From contig WPIO01000020.1 of the NCBI GenBank assembly GCA_009760855.2, positions 4,254,001 through 4,318,000 on the forward strand: a stretch of 64,000 bases of DNA, in the 5' to 3' direction. The position numbers were made by a program, and so were the translations under genes. The stretch comes from Cristatella mucedo. Taxonomy: Eukaryota; Bryozoa; Phylactolaemata; Cristatellidae. Under the pieces are notes generated by a model. It saw only the letters and a list, made by a program, of their open reading frames with translations. It ran no database searches and was not told the DNA's origin. Shown here in pieces: positions 55,422 through 64,000 of this stretch (positions are counted from its first letter, which is position 1; every line of letters starts with the position of its first letter).

Positions 55422-56570
55422 CATCCGTTCCCCCATGAAAAACATAGTCCCGCCAGTCTGGCTGGGGAGGCGGCGACCCTCACGACTGGAGTCGTTTAGC
55501 CGTCGGTTCCCCATGCACTTCCCTACTGCCTGCTCCGACGGTGTCCCCAAGCCACAGTTGTTGGCCTGTGCTGCAGTACGTCGTTCGGGCTCTACCAGGT
55601 GCTTAATATCGATATTGAAGGCTTCCGACCGGCTTAGCTGGAATGCAGGCTACGTGACTGGCGCTCGAAGGAGGCTCGCGTCAGCTCTCTGCGCCTCTCG
55701 AGGAGCCGGTGATAGATGCTGCCCACTTTTAGGTAAAGCTGGGACACTGCTCCCACAGTCGCGGCTCCCGATGGTCACCTCCGTTCGAGCCCCAATGGCC
55801 GGTCTCAGGCGCTCGTCGCCGGCCGATCCGGCCCTGCGCAGACCGCTCCGGCTCATTAATAGATAGCCACGGCGTTCCACTCCGAGTTCAACTCCTGCTC
55901 TTCGCAGCGACGCTCTCACTGGCCGTCTGAGCCTCGTCGCAGGCTGCCGTCGCAATGCCGAGTAGCGCTATCGCCTCGCCGCTGGAAGCCGTTCAATGCT
56001 ACCCTCCTTCGTCTCCGGCTGCTGCCGCTGCGCACTTACTTTGATTTGGTGCTCTTCGGCTGTTGCGGATACTCGGTCGGAAGCGGTCCCATACCCGCTT
56101 CCTCCCTCGGTATTGCATTCGGATGGCTGCGGCAGCTGAATGCGTTCCGCTCGGCTGTCTGGCTCTTGCAAGCAGTTGACGGTGGGATCGACCGGTGAAG
56201 AAGTTGGCTCGTCGCTTAGTCCCGGTCTCGGCTCCGGCGAGCTGCTCCTGGTCCAACCGAAACCTCTCGGCCTCAAGCTCGGACTCCTCATCCGTCAACC
56301 GCGAGAACGTCAAAATTAACACATTTCGCAGCTTGTGGCAGTCTTGCTTTACTTCTGCCTGCAGTTCACCCCAAACGTGTATCGCGTTGTTGTCCAGACA
56401 CACTGGCACAACATGCTTTAACGGCATCTCGATGTTTAGCTTTGCTACATCCTTTTCAAGCGTTAGGAGCCAAGGCATAAAGTGTTCTCCGCCGTTAAGC
56501 ATTTCGAAGACTGCGCTAGAACAGCCGCCGCCGCCGCCGCCGCCGGAGACACTGTCACACAACAATAGGT
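55373..56570 (-). mobile_element. Family A LTR element relic with Gag
   Basis: Homologous to 0.42-2.25 kb in the same order. On the minus strand: Gag-like frame (FMPWLLTLEKDVAKLNIEMP, VPVCLDNNAIHVWGELQAEV, EESELEAERFRLDQEQL), a diverged middle, polypurine tract CATGGGGGAACGGA at about 55424-55437, and the LTR end at 55423. There is no pol. A CCG repeat lies at the 5' side. Better preserved in Gag than the 0.2-2.5 kb copy, but broken. Confidence 0.6.
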
Positions 56571-56890
56571 TAATGGTTGTGTTGTAAGAAGTTCGTGTAT
56601 AATTAAACGTACAATAATAATATGATATTTGTAACGTTTAATTTGTCTTATTTTCTCTTATTTTGTCTAGCATTATGCATTGGGTGATACGAGCTTAATG
56701 GTAGCTGAAGGGTGTTATTTCACGTCTAGAGGCTCTAATAATGTTGAAAACGTATTTAGGTTGTAATCAGGTTTTCTATGCTCTAACTATGAATATGTTA
56801 AATCTATCAATAAAGAATCCTACTTCGCAGAAATTTACCTATCGTGGTGGAGTCCGGAGCGGATTAAACGCGATAAATGAGTGTTGACTG

Positions 56891-57593
56891 AACTCCACAG
56901 CTAGTTGCCGCAGCGAACGTCACACTGCGTGCGGTTACTCAGGTCAATAAGGGTAGGGCAGCGGAACGACGTTCCGTTGTAAGACGCTGCCCTGCGATCA
57001 GGGCATCACGCCAACCGCAGGCCAGTTGGTTCGCGCCCAGACTGACTCGGGCGAGCCATCGCGGTTCTTGGACGCACAAGGTCGCCAGACTCCGGTGTTA
57101 AACCCGACTACGGCGGGAACAGCTAAGTACGTACCGTACTCTATTTATGCAATATCATCGCGTGAGAGTTCTTCGCTTAACTGATAACAATCGGCGTGAC
57201 GGCGTGAAGCCCAGCCAATAAACTGAAAGCGAGGAAAGCCAGGCGAAAAGGGGCAAAGACTGGCGAACACGATTCAGATATTCATTTTAGCCTTTCTCCT
57301 CTAACTCTGTTAACATCTTCAAGCCATCTGATCTCCAAGTTACCCCTATACATTAGGATTAATAAAGAATGTTTATTGCAAGAATTCTATTGCATTGTTT
57401 TTAAAACAATATTCCTTATTTATAAGTACATTTTTTAATTTAAAAACAATGACAAAAATTGCAGTATTTTCGGCAGGTCCGGGATGGATAAATGGCATTT
57501 CAATTCATTTCAATGGTGAAAATTGATATGACTTACAAATAATTTGAGTTACGAGCTCCGGCACGGAACGAATTAAACTCGTAAGCTGAGGTA
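56891..57593. other. Right flank of the nested transposons
   Basis: Belongs to the outer TIR element. A GC-rich stretch (56.93-57.25 kb) and an AT-rich stretch; no coding frame recognised. Confidence 0.4.
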
Positions 57594-57601
57594 CCACTGT
57601 A

Positions 57602-58199
57602 CTTTATTGTAAACGTTTCCCTTATGCCTTCCAAATCCACTATCCATTTCTTGATACCGCGGTTCTGTTTGCAAACATTTATTTCATTATATGTTAAGAC
57701 TAGCGAGTGTTTGTTGGTCACGAAACTGGCATTCACAGAACGTCGGAACTCACCTGGTCGCTCCATTGCCAGGCCGTACGAAACATTGTGCACCCTCAGA
57801 TTAGCTACGAGAATGACGTATGGCGAAGGCAGATTTTGCACTTTTCACGAAACCCATGTCTCAGATGAATAAGTGGTTTATCTCCGCGGACTCGTTTCAA
57901 TGCGATTCACCTCCCTTTGGAACACTGCTAACAGCTACTATTTTTCAGAGCATGCCATACGTGCGCTTTCTGTTAGCATCTGCGATATCGGCACCTGCGC
58001 CCTGGTCTTTGTATAATATTCTTGACGCTAATCCAAGCCGACGGACAGGCAGTTATATCCAGTGATCTAGTAGCGAGACCAAATTATTATGTCGGTTCGG
58101 CTTAAGGTGCCCGGATGGACGCCTCAGTGAAATGGCGACCGGTCAATGAGGAACCTCGTGCTAGAACTATATATTGATATTTCAAAATAGTAACGAAAA
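57602..58199. other. Unassigned stretch with possible splice site
   Basis: A minus-strand frame around 57.7-57.84 kb ends at CGACCAG followed by GTGAGTTC, a good donor. On the plus strand CTACTATTTTTCAG looks like an acceptor. Neither could be tied to a recognisable exon. Confidence 0.2.
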
Positions 58200-58268
58200 A
58201 TATATGTGCATAATGCCCTCACAGAACTCATCTTTTTCTAGGCACTTCACTTACGCTGCAACGGAATT
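58200..58268 (-). repeat. LINE tail
   Basis: CATAATGCCCTCACAGAACT, CATCTTTTTCTAGGCACTTC, ACTTACGCTGCAA: inverted family 1 tail. Confidence 0.6.
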
Positions 58269-58287
58269 ACCTGGATCTTGGCCCTAG

Positions 58288-58430
58288 GAGGACATGTGCT
58301 CGCTCTTCACCATCCGAGGTCATCGGTTCGAGTCCTCCTGCGGCGGGCGATCCTTTATTGCCCACTGCAAGCGGTGATTATAGCCGTAAATGCTCTTCTG
58401 CCGCTGTATAAATGAAGCTGTTTATCAGCA
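58288..58430 (+). repeat. SINE A body with a variant head
   Basis: Body CGGGCGATCCTTTATTGCCC, GCTCTTCTGCCGCTGTATAA and tail match SINE A; the head (GGACATGTGCTCGCTCTTCA, GGTTCGAGTCCTCCTGCGG) is different but still has a box B-like GGTTCGAGTCC. Confidence 0.7.
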
Positions 58431-58557
58431 AAGCTTATAATGAAAGCATGACCGTACGGTCAATGGTACCATGCACGTCGTCAATAAGCATATTACGGTT
58501 AGTGTTAGCATGCACTGTACATATGCATACCCACACAAAAATAGCAGCATTAGAACG

Positions 58558-58663
<106 letters not shown>

Positions 58664-59098
58664 GATATCTATAGGCAGATTCTGACGCCTATATACAGAT
58701 ATATACAGCTTCGATTGCCGACTTATTCCCGCCCACAGCCCGTGCTCTAATCCGGGAGGCTGGTATGAAAGAGGGTTCCCCCGAAGACGCCGAGCCTACA
58801 TATGCAGAAGTTGAATTCGCCGCAGCAATCATCATTGTAGAGTAGTATTAGGAAAACATAAGCAAAAAGAAGATAAGCATTAAAAAAAAGATTTTTTGGA
58901 AAAGGGAGCAGTACCAGGTAATGTGCACCGCTAAGGGGGTGCAGGCGTATAATGCAATGAAATGTTCGCCGTTACTGGTTTGTTTGTGGATTTGATAAAC
59001 AGACGCACGGCGTATGCTATGTAGTAAAAGTTGAAGCATTTTTTAAAACGCGTAAGCATCTCATGTGCAAGAATTTGCTCTGAACGCCTCGATATAAC

Positions 59099-60484
59099 TG
59101 CAACGCCGAAGGCTCGGCGGGGTAGGCTTGACCTGCCGCTTACCTAGCGGCGTAGCCTATCGCCTAATGCCGTTCTGTGCGCGCCTACGCGCAATAAGCT
59201 GGCCGCCACGAAACGAGCGTTTCTGGCGCTGACCCGCTTACCGTTACTAAAGGGGGTCGTGAGTCCGCGGCGTGAATTGGAAGCGAGACACACAGATTGG
59301 GGATTTTACTGAACTTTATTCGCAAGCGCACAAAGTCGCTGCGCGTCTAGTTCAGCTTTATCTCCACACTCCTCGCACGTTCTCAGCTACACCAACACTC
59401 TTGCGGAGGGAATACTCCTCCACACTAAGCGCGACCCGGACCCTAAACCCTAACCGGTGAACTAGGAATCCGTTCCCACCTGTGCCGAGGGAATACCCCA
59501 AACACGCCAACTTAAACACTCTTGCGGAGGGAATACTTCTCCGCACTGAAGCGCGAACCGGAGTCTAAACCCTGACCGGTGAACTAGAACTCGGTTCCCA
59601 CCAGTGCGACAGGAATACTCCACACACACCAACTCAAGCACTCCTGCAGAGGAAATACTTCTTCACACTGGGGCTGCTTACGTGTATAATGGGAAACGAC
59701 CCAAATAGACGGAGCTCGAACCAGAGTCTAAACCCTGACCGGTGAACTAGAATTCGGTTTCCACCAGTGCGACAGGAATACTCCAAACACGCCAACTACG
59801 CCTAGCTCGCACCGGCAAATCCCCATGCCGAGACCACGTGCTAGCGCGCACACACACGACACAAAAGAAACGCAAAACACGAAAGAACACACAAAATGCC
59901 AGCTCGGGCGCGATACGACCGTATTCGGTGGAGTTCCACCGAATCCTCCTAGCGCTGTCTCGTCCTGTTCCGTCAATCGCCGGCGAATAGCCCGCCCTCC
60001 TCCCTCGCTTTCAGAGAAACGAGTGCTACGGCCTCGAAGCCGGAGCAAAGACAAAAGACCGTAAGACCAAGAGCGAGCGTCGCTCGACTCTTAAATACCT
60101 AGCTGAAACAATGGGGCAAGCGCCTAGTGGTATTGGGCCCGACACCCCGGCCCATTACGGCAAGGAATATAGGCCACTGGAAAGGCACCTCTGTCCAGCT
60201 TGAATGGCGAGTGGGTTCCAGACGATTCTTTCTTGGAACGAGTGAAGGTGGAGGTTGACAGGCCAGCCAACATCAATCAGCCGCTTCCGCGCGTACCGGA
60301 CCAATTATAAAGGCCGAATCGCCACCACTCGTCTCAGAGCTTCCTGGCTTGCTCTTAAGCGCTTCCTGTCTACCCGCACTGACGCTCCTCTCTGGCCCAC
60401 TGCTCCAGGACAAAGGAGCTCTAGCCCGCCACCGAACAGCTCTTGTTCGCGCTAAAACTCAGCCAAGGCCAGCAGGGCGCTACA
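59099..60484 (-). repeat. Solo LTR (family B) with TAAC target duplication
   Basis: 1386 bp, starts TGCAACGCCGAAGG and ends GCGCTACA, flanked by TAAC at 59095-59098 and 60485-60488. Minus-strand GAATAAAGTTCAG is the likely polyadenylation signal. It contains a local tandem repeat of about 121 bp. No internal coding region. Partner copy at 28.26-29.49 kb. Confidence 0.8.
59394..59800. repeat. Tandem repeat inside the family B LTR
   Basis: Units of about 121-122 bp start near 59394, 59515 and 59637, each with ACTC(T/C)TGC(G/A)GAGG, AGTCTAAACCCTGACCGGTG and CACCAGTGCGACAGGAATAC. A further partial unit runs to about 59.8 kb. The copy at 28.5-28.8 kb has about one unit. Confidence 0.8.
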
Positions 60485-60764
60485 TAACTCGAGCGTGCGA
60501 GCGTCAGCCGTTTTGATTTTGGCCGTTATGAGCCCGGGGTTTTGATTGGTCGGCTGAATCAACCAGAAGCCAAAGAGCTGATACAGATTCTTCTCCTTCT
60601 GATGATTCTGCAGACTTGGCTCCTCCCCCAAAATGTCACGGCGTATGATGACGTAGCAGCAAAAATCTGTAGGAAATCTGTCCAAAATCTACGGTAAAGG
60701 CTGCCTTGTAAACGCAGCTTTAGAATCAAGGGTCGGATTCAAGCTCATAGCACGGTAGCTATGT

Positions 60765-61226
60765 TGTAACCGCGCAGAAGCTCGTCCCCCGGTTCTCTAG
60801 CGGTGGACTGTGTAATGCAGCGCTGCGGCCGCAGTTAAAACACAAGCGACCACAACTGGGTGCCGAAAGCAACAGTTTATTGCGGGCCTGTTAGTAACGG
60901 TTACCTGCTGGTGCAAGCGCTTTACGCGGCGCGCACCGAACCGACGGAGGTAACTGCGCGAGAACTCCCGAAGCCCGATTACAAGAAGCTACCCTACGCC
61001 TGCGTCACTAGCGATGGTCCCCATCCCGAAGGCGGACCGCTGCAGCACCCCAAGATATGATTAGGTAACTGAGTAGCCGACAGAACACAACAGCGCAGTT
61101 TAAGTTGCACTTAGCTGTTCGTCGCCGTAGGTTCGACTCTCGTGCTCTCAAAGCGTAGTCTCGCATCGACTACCGAAGCTGCAGCTCCGAGCTCTGTCAG
61201 TCGTCTCGTTTATACTCTCACTCTCT

Positions 61227-61287
<61 letters not shown>

Positions 61288-61701
61288 TCTCTCTCTCTCT
61301 CGCTCGCTCTCTCGCTCTCTCTCTCTCTCTGCACTCTTAACCTTGAGCGTAGCTGCTATTTTTGTCGGACCCCGCTCTTGGTGTCCGTCCTCAGGCCTAT
61401 TCCCTTCCGCCAGTAATTTGTTAGATGGCTCCTGCGCCAGCTTCCCGTCCTTTCGCGTTGTCTGATGGAGTACAGTAGTCGGTCTACATCGTGACCACTC
61501 TTTGTCTGAACAAAGCTCCATTCTAAATTGAGCGGATCTCGCTGTCTGACAGACACCTCGCTCCGAACCCGGTTAACTAACGTGTCCCCTACCCAATTCT
61601 ACTTGGGTCGTCCGCCCGCTACGGGTTGTTCTAGGTGCCCTAGTCAGACCCACTAAGGCAAGGGCTATTATCGCGGCTAACCTGAGAGCTACCCCAGTGC
61701 A
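60765..61701 (-). repeat. Solo LTR (family C), second copy
   Basis: Starts TGTAACCGCG and ends CCCAGTGCA, as at 30494-31371. Flanks are ATGT and GTGT, three of four bases alike, consistent with an aged 4 bp target duplication. A CT repeat at 61.22-61.33 kb has expanded inside it. Confidence 0.7.
61218..61332. repeat. CT microsatellite inside LTR
   Basis: About 115 bases of CT repeat with CGCT interruptions. The family C copy at 31.04 kb has only a short CTCTCTCC at the same place. Confidence 0.95.
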
Positions 61702-61829
61702 GTGTAAATGATTGCAAAAATCTTCGGAAAAGTTCGCAGATTTTGGACAGACCTCCCACACATTTGGCCTACTACGTCATCATACCTTCGCACTAGTCAT
61801 TATGTCAGTCCCTGTTCATGATTAGGCGC

Positions 61830-62735
61830 TACCTACCGAGGTACTTGGCTAAAGATCTTACTGGCTCTCTGGTTCTCTCTAGAAATTCAAGCTACAGGAG
61901 CCTGGATACAAAAAAAGCCATCAAACCTGATGGCCGACGGATAATGAGCACGGCTGCAAGGTTGGCTAAGAAGTCCAAGGAATTAGCCATGCTTACCCTT
62001 AGCTAAAGGAGCTGCAATGGCTCTCAGTTGATCAACAGATTCGTAGTGACATTCTTACTCTGACGCCCTCCTCCCCCCAGAGGCTTCGTAGATATAGGAT
62101 CCTTCATACCTATCTGAACTTCTGTGCTAATGTCAGTCTGTCTCTCTCGTGTCCTCTCCTCGTGTCTGTGGACCATAGATTATCTGTCCCATTCGTTCAC
62201 TGAATTTTGTAGGCGATAAAAGCTCCGTGCTCAGCGGCTTTTAGGCTGCGAAGCTCATTTCCACAACACTTATTCTACGACACCTTCTCATTTACCGTCA
62301 GCTCAGGTTAATCCTTTCCAGCCGTCGTGCCCTGCTACTTCCATGCTGCTAGCTTCTTTGACTGCCCCTGGCACAGAAGGACTTTTCCACTTTTTCTATG
62401 TTTCGTGAAATAAAGTCTGTTGACTATCGAATGCCTACCGAAAGCCACTTAGGTTTTGAAAGCGCTATATATAAGTATAAATAAATATATAAGCTGATTT
62501 AACAGTCTCTTTTGTATAGCGACAGAAGAGCCTTTACGGCTATCACCACCGCTTGCAGTGGCGATCAAGAATCACCCACCGTAGGATTCGAACCCACGAC
62601 TATTGGACCGTGGTCGTGAAAAGCAACAACCTTACCTAGTGCGCCATCACGGCTCACCCGTCTAACACTCATTTAGTCAGTGTGGCTTTGTGGAGTTACA
62701 GGCGAAGATACATTGTATCACATTACCGGTCCTAG
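61830..62735 (+). mobile_element. LINE family 2, interrupted by a SINE
   Basis: Coding-end remnants (AARLAKKSKELAMLT at 61.95 kb), then a diverged 3' UTR (CTACTTCCATGCTGCTAGC, TTTCGTGAAATAAAGTCTGT, GAAAGCCACTTAGG, GCGCTATATATAAG). After a SINE A at 62492-62654 the LINE resumes: CATTTAGTCAGTGTGGCTTT, GTGGAGTTACAGGCG, ATACATTGTATCACATT. Confidence 0.7.
62492..62654 (-). repeat. SINE A inserted in LINE family 2
   Basis: AGCTGATTTAACAGTCTC, GACAGAAGAGCCTTTACGGC, GGATTCGAACCCACGAC, TTACCTAGTGCGCCATCACG. Complete; younger than the LINE it sits in. Confidence 0.93.
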
Positions 62736-62924
62736 CCGGGTGTTCGCTTACAGTCGTTGCTAGGAAGTCCTAGCCACCGAAAGTGCGAAATAATTCAGTG
62801 TAGCTCGTGCCTAGCTGCATCGGTTCGGGGCTTGGATTGAGTACGACGATCTGAGCCGACGCAGAGCAACTGAGATCAACGATCACCGATCGAAGGCCGA
62901 AGGAATGGAGGAATCCAGTTTGGC

Positions 62925-63460
62925 CGCCGAAAAAACCATCAAGCCTATACAGCCGGTGACGAACATGGCTGCAAGGTTGGCTAATAAGTCCGAGAAATCC
63001 AGCCGCAGGTCTCCTTCATTTGAGGGGCTGCAACGGCTCTCGGTTAATTGAGAGATACAGAGAGAAGTTCTCCTTCTGATTCACACGACCCGCTATGGCT
63101 TGGCTCCTTCGCACCTTGCTGAACTGCTGCATCATTTTCACTCCCTCTTGCTCTCAGGTCATCTTGGGACAATAAATTAACTGTTACATTCCTTCATTTA
63201 CTTAAATGCCGTCGGCGACGGAAGCTTTTGCTCTGCATGTCAAAGTCGGGCAGGTCCTGCGGAGCTCACTGCCACATTGCTTACTCAACATCTTGTGCTC
63301 TGCTGGCACATTTTTAGCACATTCATTCCAGCCATCCCGAGCTGCTACTTACATTCCACTCACTCCCAACGCCCTCTTCATTCATCTATGCCTTTCACTT
63401 TCTCTCTGTTTAGCATCCGTTAGAGCCTGTTGGCTATTGCGTTTCTCACTTTGGTTTGAG
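62925..63460 (+). mobile_element. LINE family 2 fragment
   Basis: Same gene region as 43.3-43.8 kb: AACATGGCTGCAAGGTTGGC, GGGGCTGCAACGGCTCTCGG, CCCGCTATGGCTTGGCTCCT, CTTGCTGAACTGCTGCATCA, GGGACAATAAATTAACTGTT. Diverged with frame breaks; the 3' UTR fades near 63.46 kb. Confidence 0.65.
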
Positions 63461-63723
63461 TTCTCGAAGGGCAGTGTGCGTTTTCGGCGATTTACGAGCC
63501 TACCCAGAGTTGCAGTTCGGCCCATGCCGAACGTCCGGGTTAGACTGTTTTGCCGCTTCTTTTGTGACGTGGCAGGCGTGTGCGCTGAGCCGCACCTCGA
63601 TCGGCATGGCTTGAGAGAAGTGAGTGCTCGCTCGTGCTGAGAGTGGTGAGACAGCCCGTGGCAGGCCCACAGGCTCTGCCGTTGGTTGATCGCTTTATCA
63701 CCGTGGAGGAGTCACCGGAAGGC

Positions 63724-63775
63724 GAGAGAGAGAGAGAGAGAAAGAGGGAGAGAGGGGGAGAGAGAGATAGAGAGG

Positions 63776-63834
<59 letters not shown>
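63724..63834. repeat. GA dinucleotide microsatellite
   Basis: About 110 bases of GA with GGGA and GATA interruptions. Arg/Glu and Ser/Leu frames across it are artefacts. Confidence 0.97.
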
Positions 63835-63837
<3 letters not shown>

Positions 63838-64000
63838 GGGGATTGGGGTGGCTGAACGCTGGCCTGTGCTGTAGTCGACATTTTATGCACCAAAAGTAGC
63901 GTAGGCTTCCAATACGCTACAAACAAACTCATCAGCGTTGCACCCTCTTAGTCTTTGCGGTGTTGCAGACAGCGATACACACATACACTCCACTGAAAAT
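63835..64000. other. Right edge, unassigned
   Basis: Nothing recognised. Confidence 0.3.

Larger units (their letters stand above)
54121..56890 (+). mobile_element. Tigger-type transposon nested in the outer one
   Basis: Left end TAGTCGTCCCTCGCCACTCC, then TTTCGCGGTTTCACTCTATC; right end (reverse complement) CAGTCAACACTCATTTATCG. The termini agree only partly, so the borders are approximate. It carries the transposase C-terminal part. An LTR-family relic interrupts it at 55.1-56.6 kb. Confidence 0.55.
53994..57599 (+). mobile_element. Outer TIR DNA transposon with TA target duplication
   Basis: Left end CAGTGGTCCCTCGGCTTACG and right end CGTAAGCTGAGGTACCACTG are inverted copies (18 of 20 bases), each flanked by TA (53992-53993 and 57600-57601). 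This fits the Tc1/mariner-pogo superfamily. Its total length of 3.6 kb includes nested insertions; no transposase of its own could be separated from that of the inner element. Confidence 0.8.
60640..61792. repeat. Inverted repeats flanking a family C LTR
   Basis: GTATGATGACGTAGCA and TCTGTCCAAAATCTACGG at 60.64-60.70 kb recur in reverse complement at 61.74-61.79 kb (TTTTGGACAGAC, CTACGTCATCATACC). Without the LTR the two arms would be about 150 bases apart, the shape of a small TIR (MITE-like) element split by the LTR. Confidence 0.55.

Noticed and set aside
57533-57841. Minus-strand exon ending at a good donor
   Set aside because: The frame runs into the transposon end and no acceptor or similarity supports it; kept only as a remark.
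61142-61521. Ser/Leu and Arg/Glu frames
   Set aside because: Products of the CT repeat inside an LTR.
63540-63932. Ser/Leu and Arg/Glu frames near the right edge
   Set aside because: Products of the GA repeat.

Overview
The window looks like the genome of an invertebrate metazoan; the phylum cannot be fixed from the sequence alone. The evidence is a spliced, GT-AG intron gene for the animal mucin-type O-glycan enzyme core 1 beta-1,3-galactosyltransferase, L2-like LINEs with ATT-rich tails, two tRNA-derived SINE families, Ty3/Gypsy-type LTR elements, pogo/Tigger DNA transposons, and long TG, CT, GA and AT microsatellites. No prokaryotic operon, CRISPR array or rRNA was seen. Most of the window is transposable-element sequence.

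Layout: 0.2-2.5 kb, an old gag-only LTR element on the minus strand. 3.6-4.9 kb, an unrecognised single-pass membrane glycoprotein gene. 5.6-8.7 kb, stacked LINE fragments including one L2-like copy inserted into another. 8.86-9.38 kb, a seven-unit 74-75 bp minisatellite. 10.4-14.9 kb, the best preserved Gypsy element (minus strand), touching a CCHC zinc-knuckle reading frame (14.9-16.2 kb). 16.4-22.4 kb, at least four further retroelement relics on both strands, with SINEs. 24.8-31.6 kb, LINE ends, a pogo-like relic and two long LTRs. 32.7-43.8 kb, L2-like LINEs, microsatellites, SINEs and two notable palindromic structures.

44.5-52.0 kb carries four coding exons of a C1GALT1 orthologue on the plus strand. 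The splice phases agree and the frame is open from exon to exon. Its introns are filled with LINE and SINE copies. The 5' exon with the membrane anchor was not found with certainty; a candidate hydrophobic exon lies at 38.9 kb.

54.0-57.6 kb is a three-layer nest: a TIR transposon with TA target duplication, a Tigger-type transposon inside it, and an LTR-element relic inside that. 59.1-61.7 kb holds second copies of the two long LTR families seen at 28-31 kb, in the same order and orientation. The right edge is LINE, SINE and GA-repeat sequence.

The only two convincing host genes are the membrane glycoprotein and C1GALT1; nothing shows that they work together. The main biological story is element-on-element interaction: gag-only elements sharing LTR ends with a coding Gypsy element, SINEs carrying a LINE-like 3' tail, SINEs with exchanged heads, and nested insertions that give relative ages.
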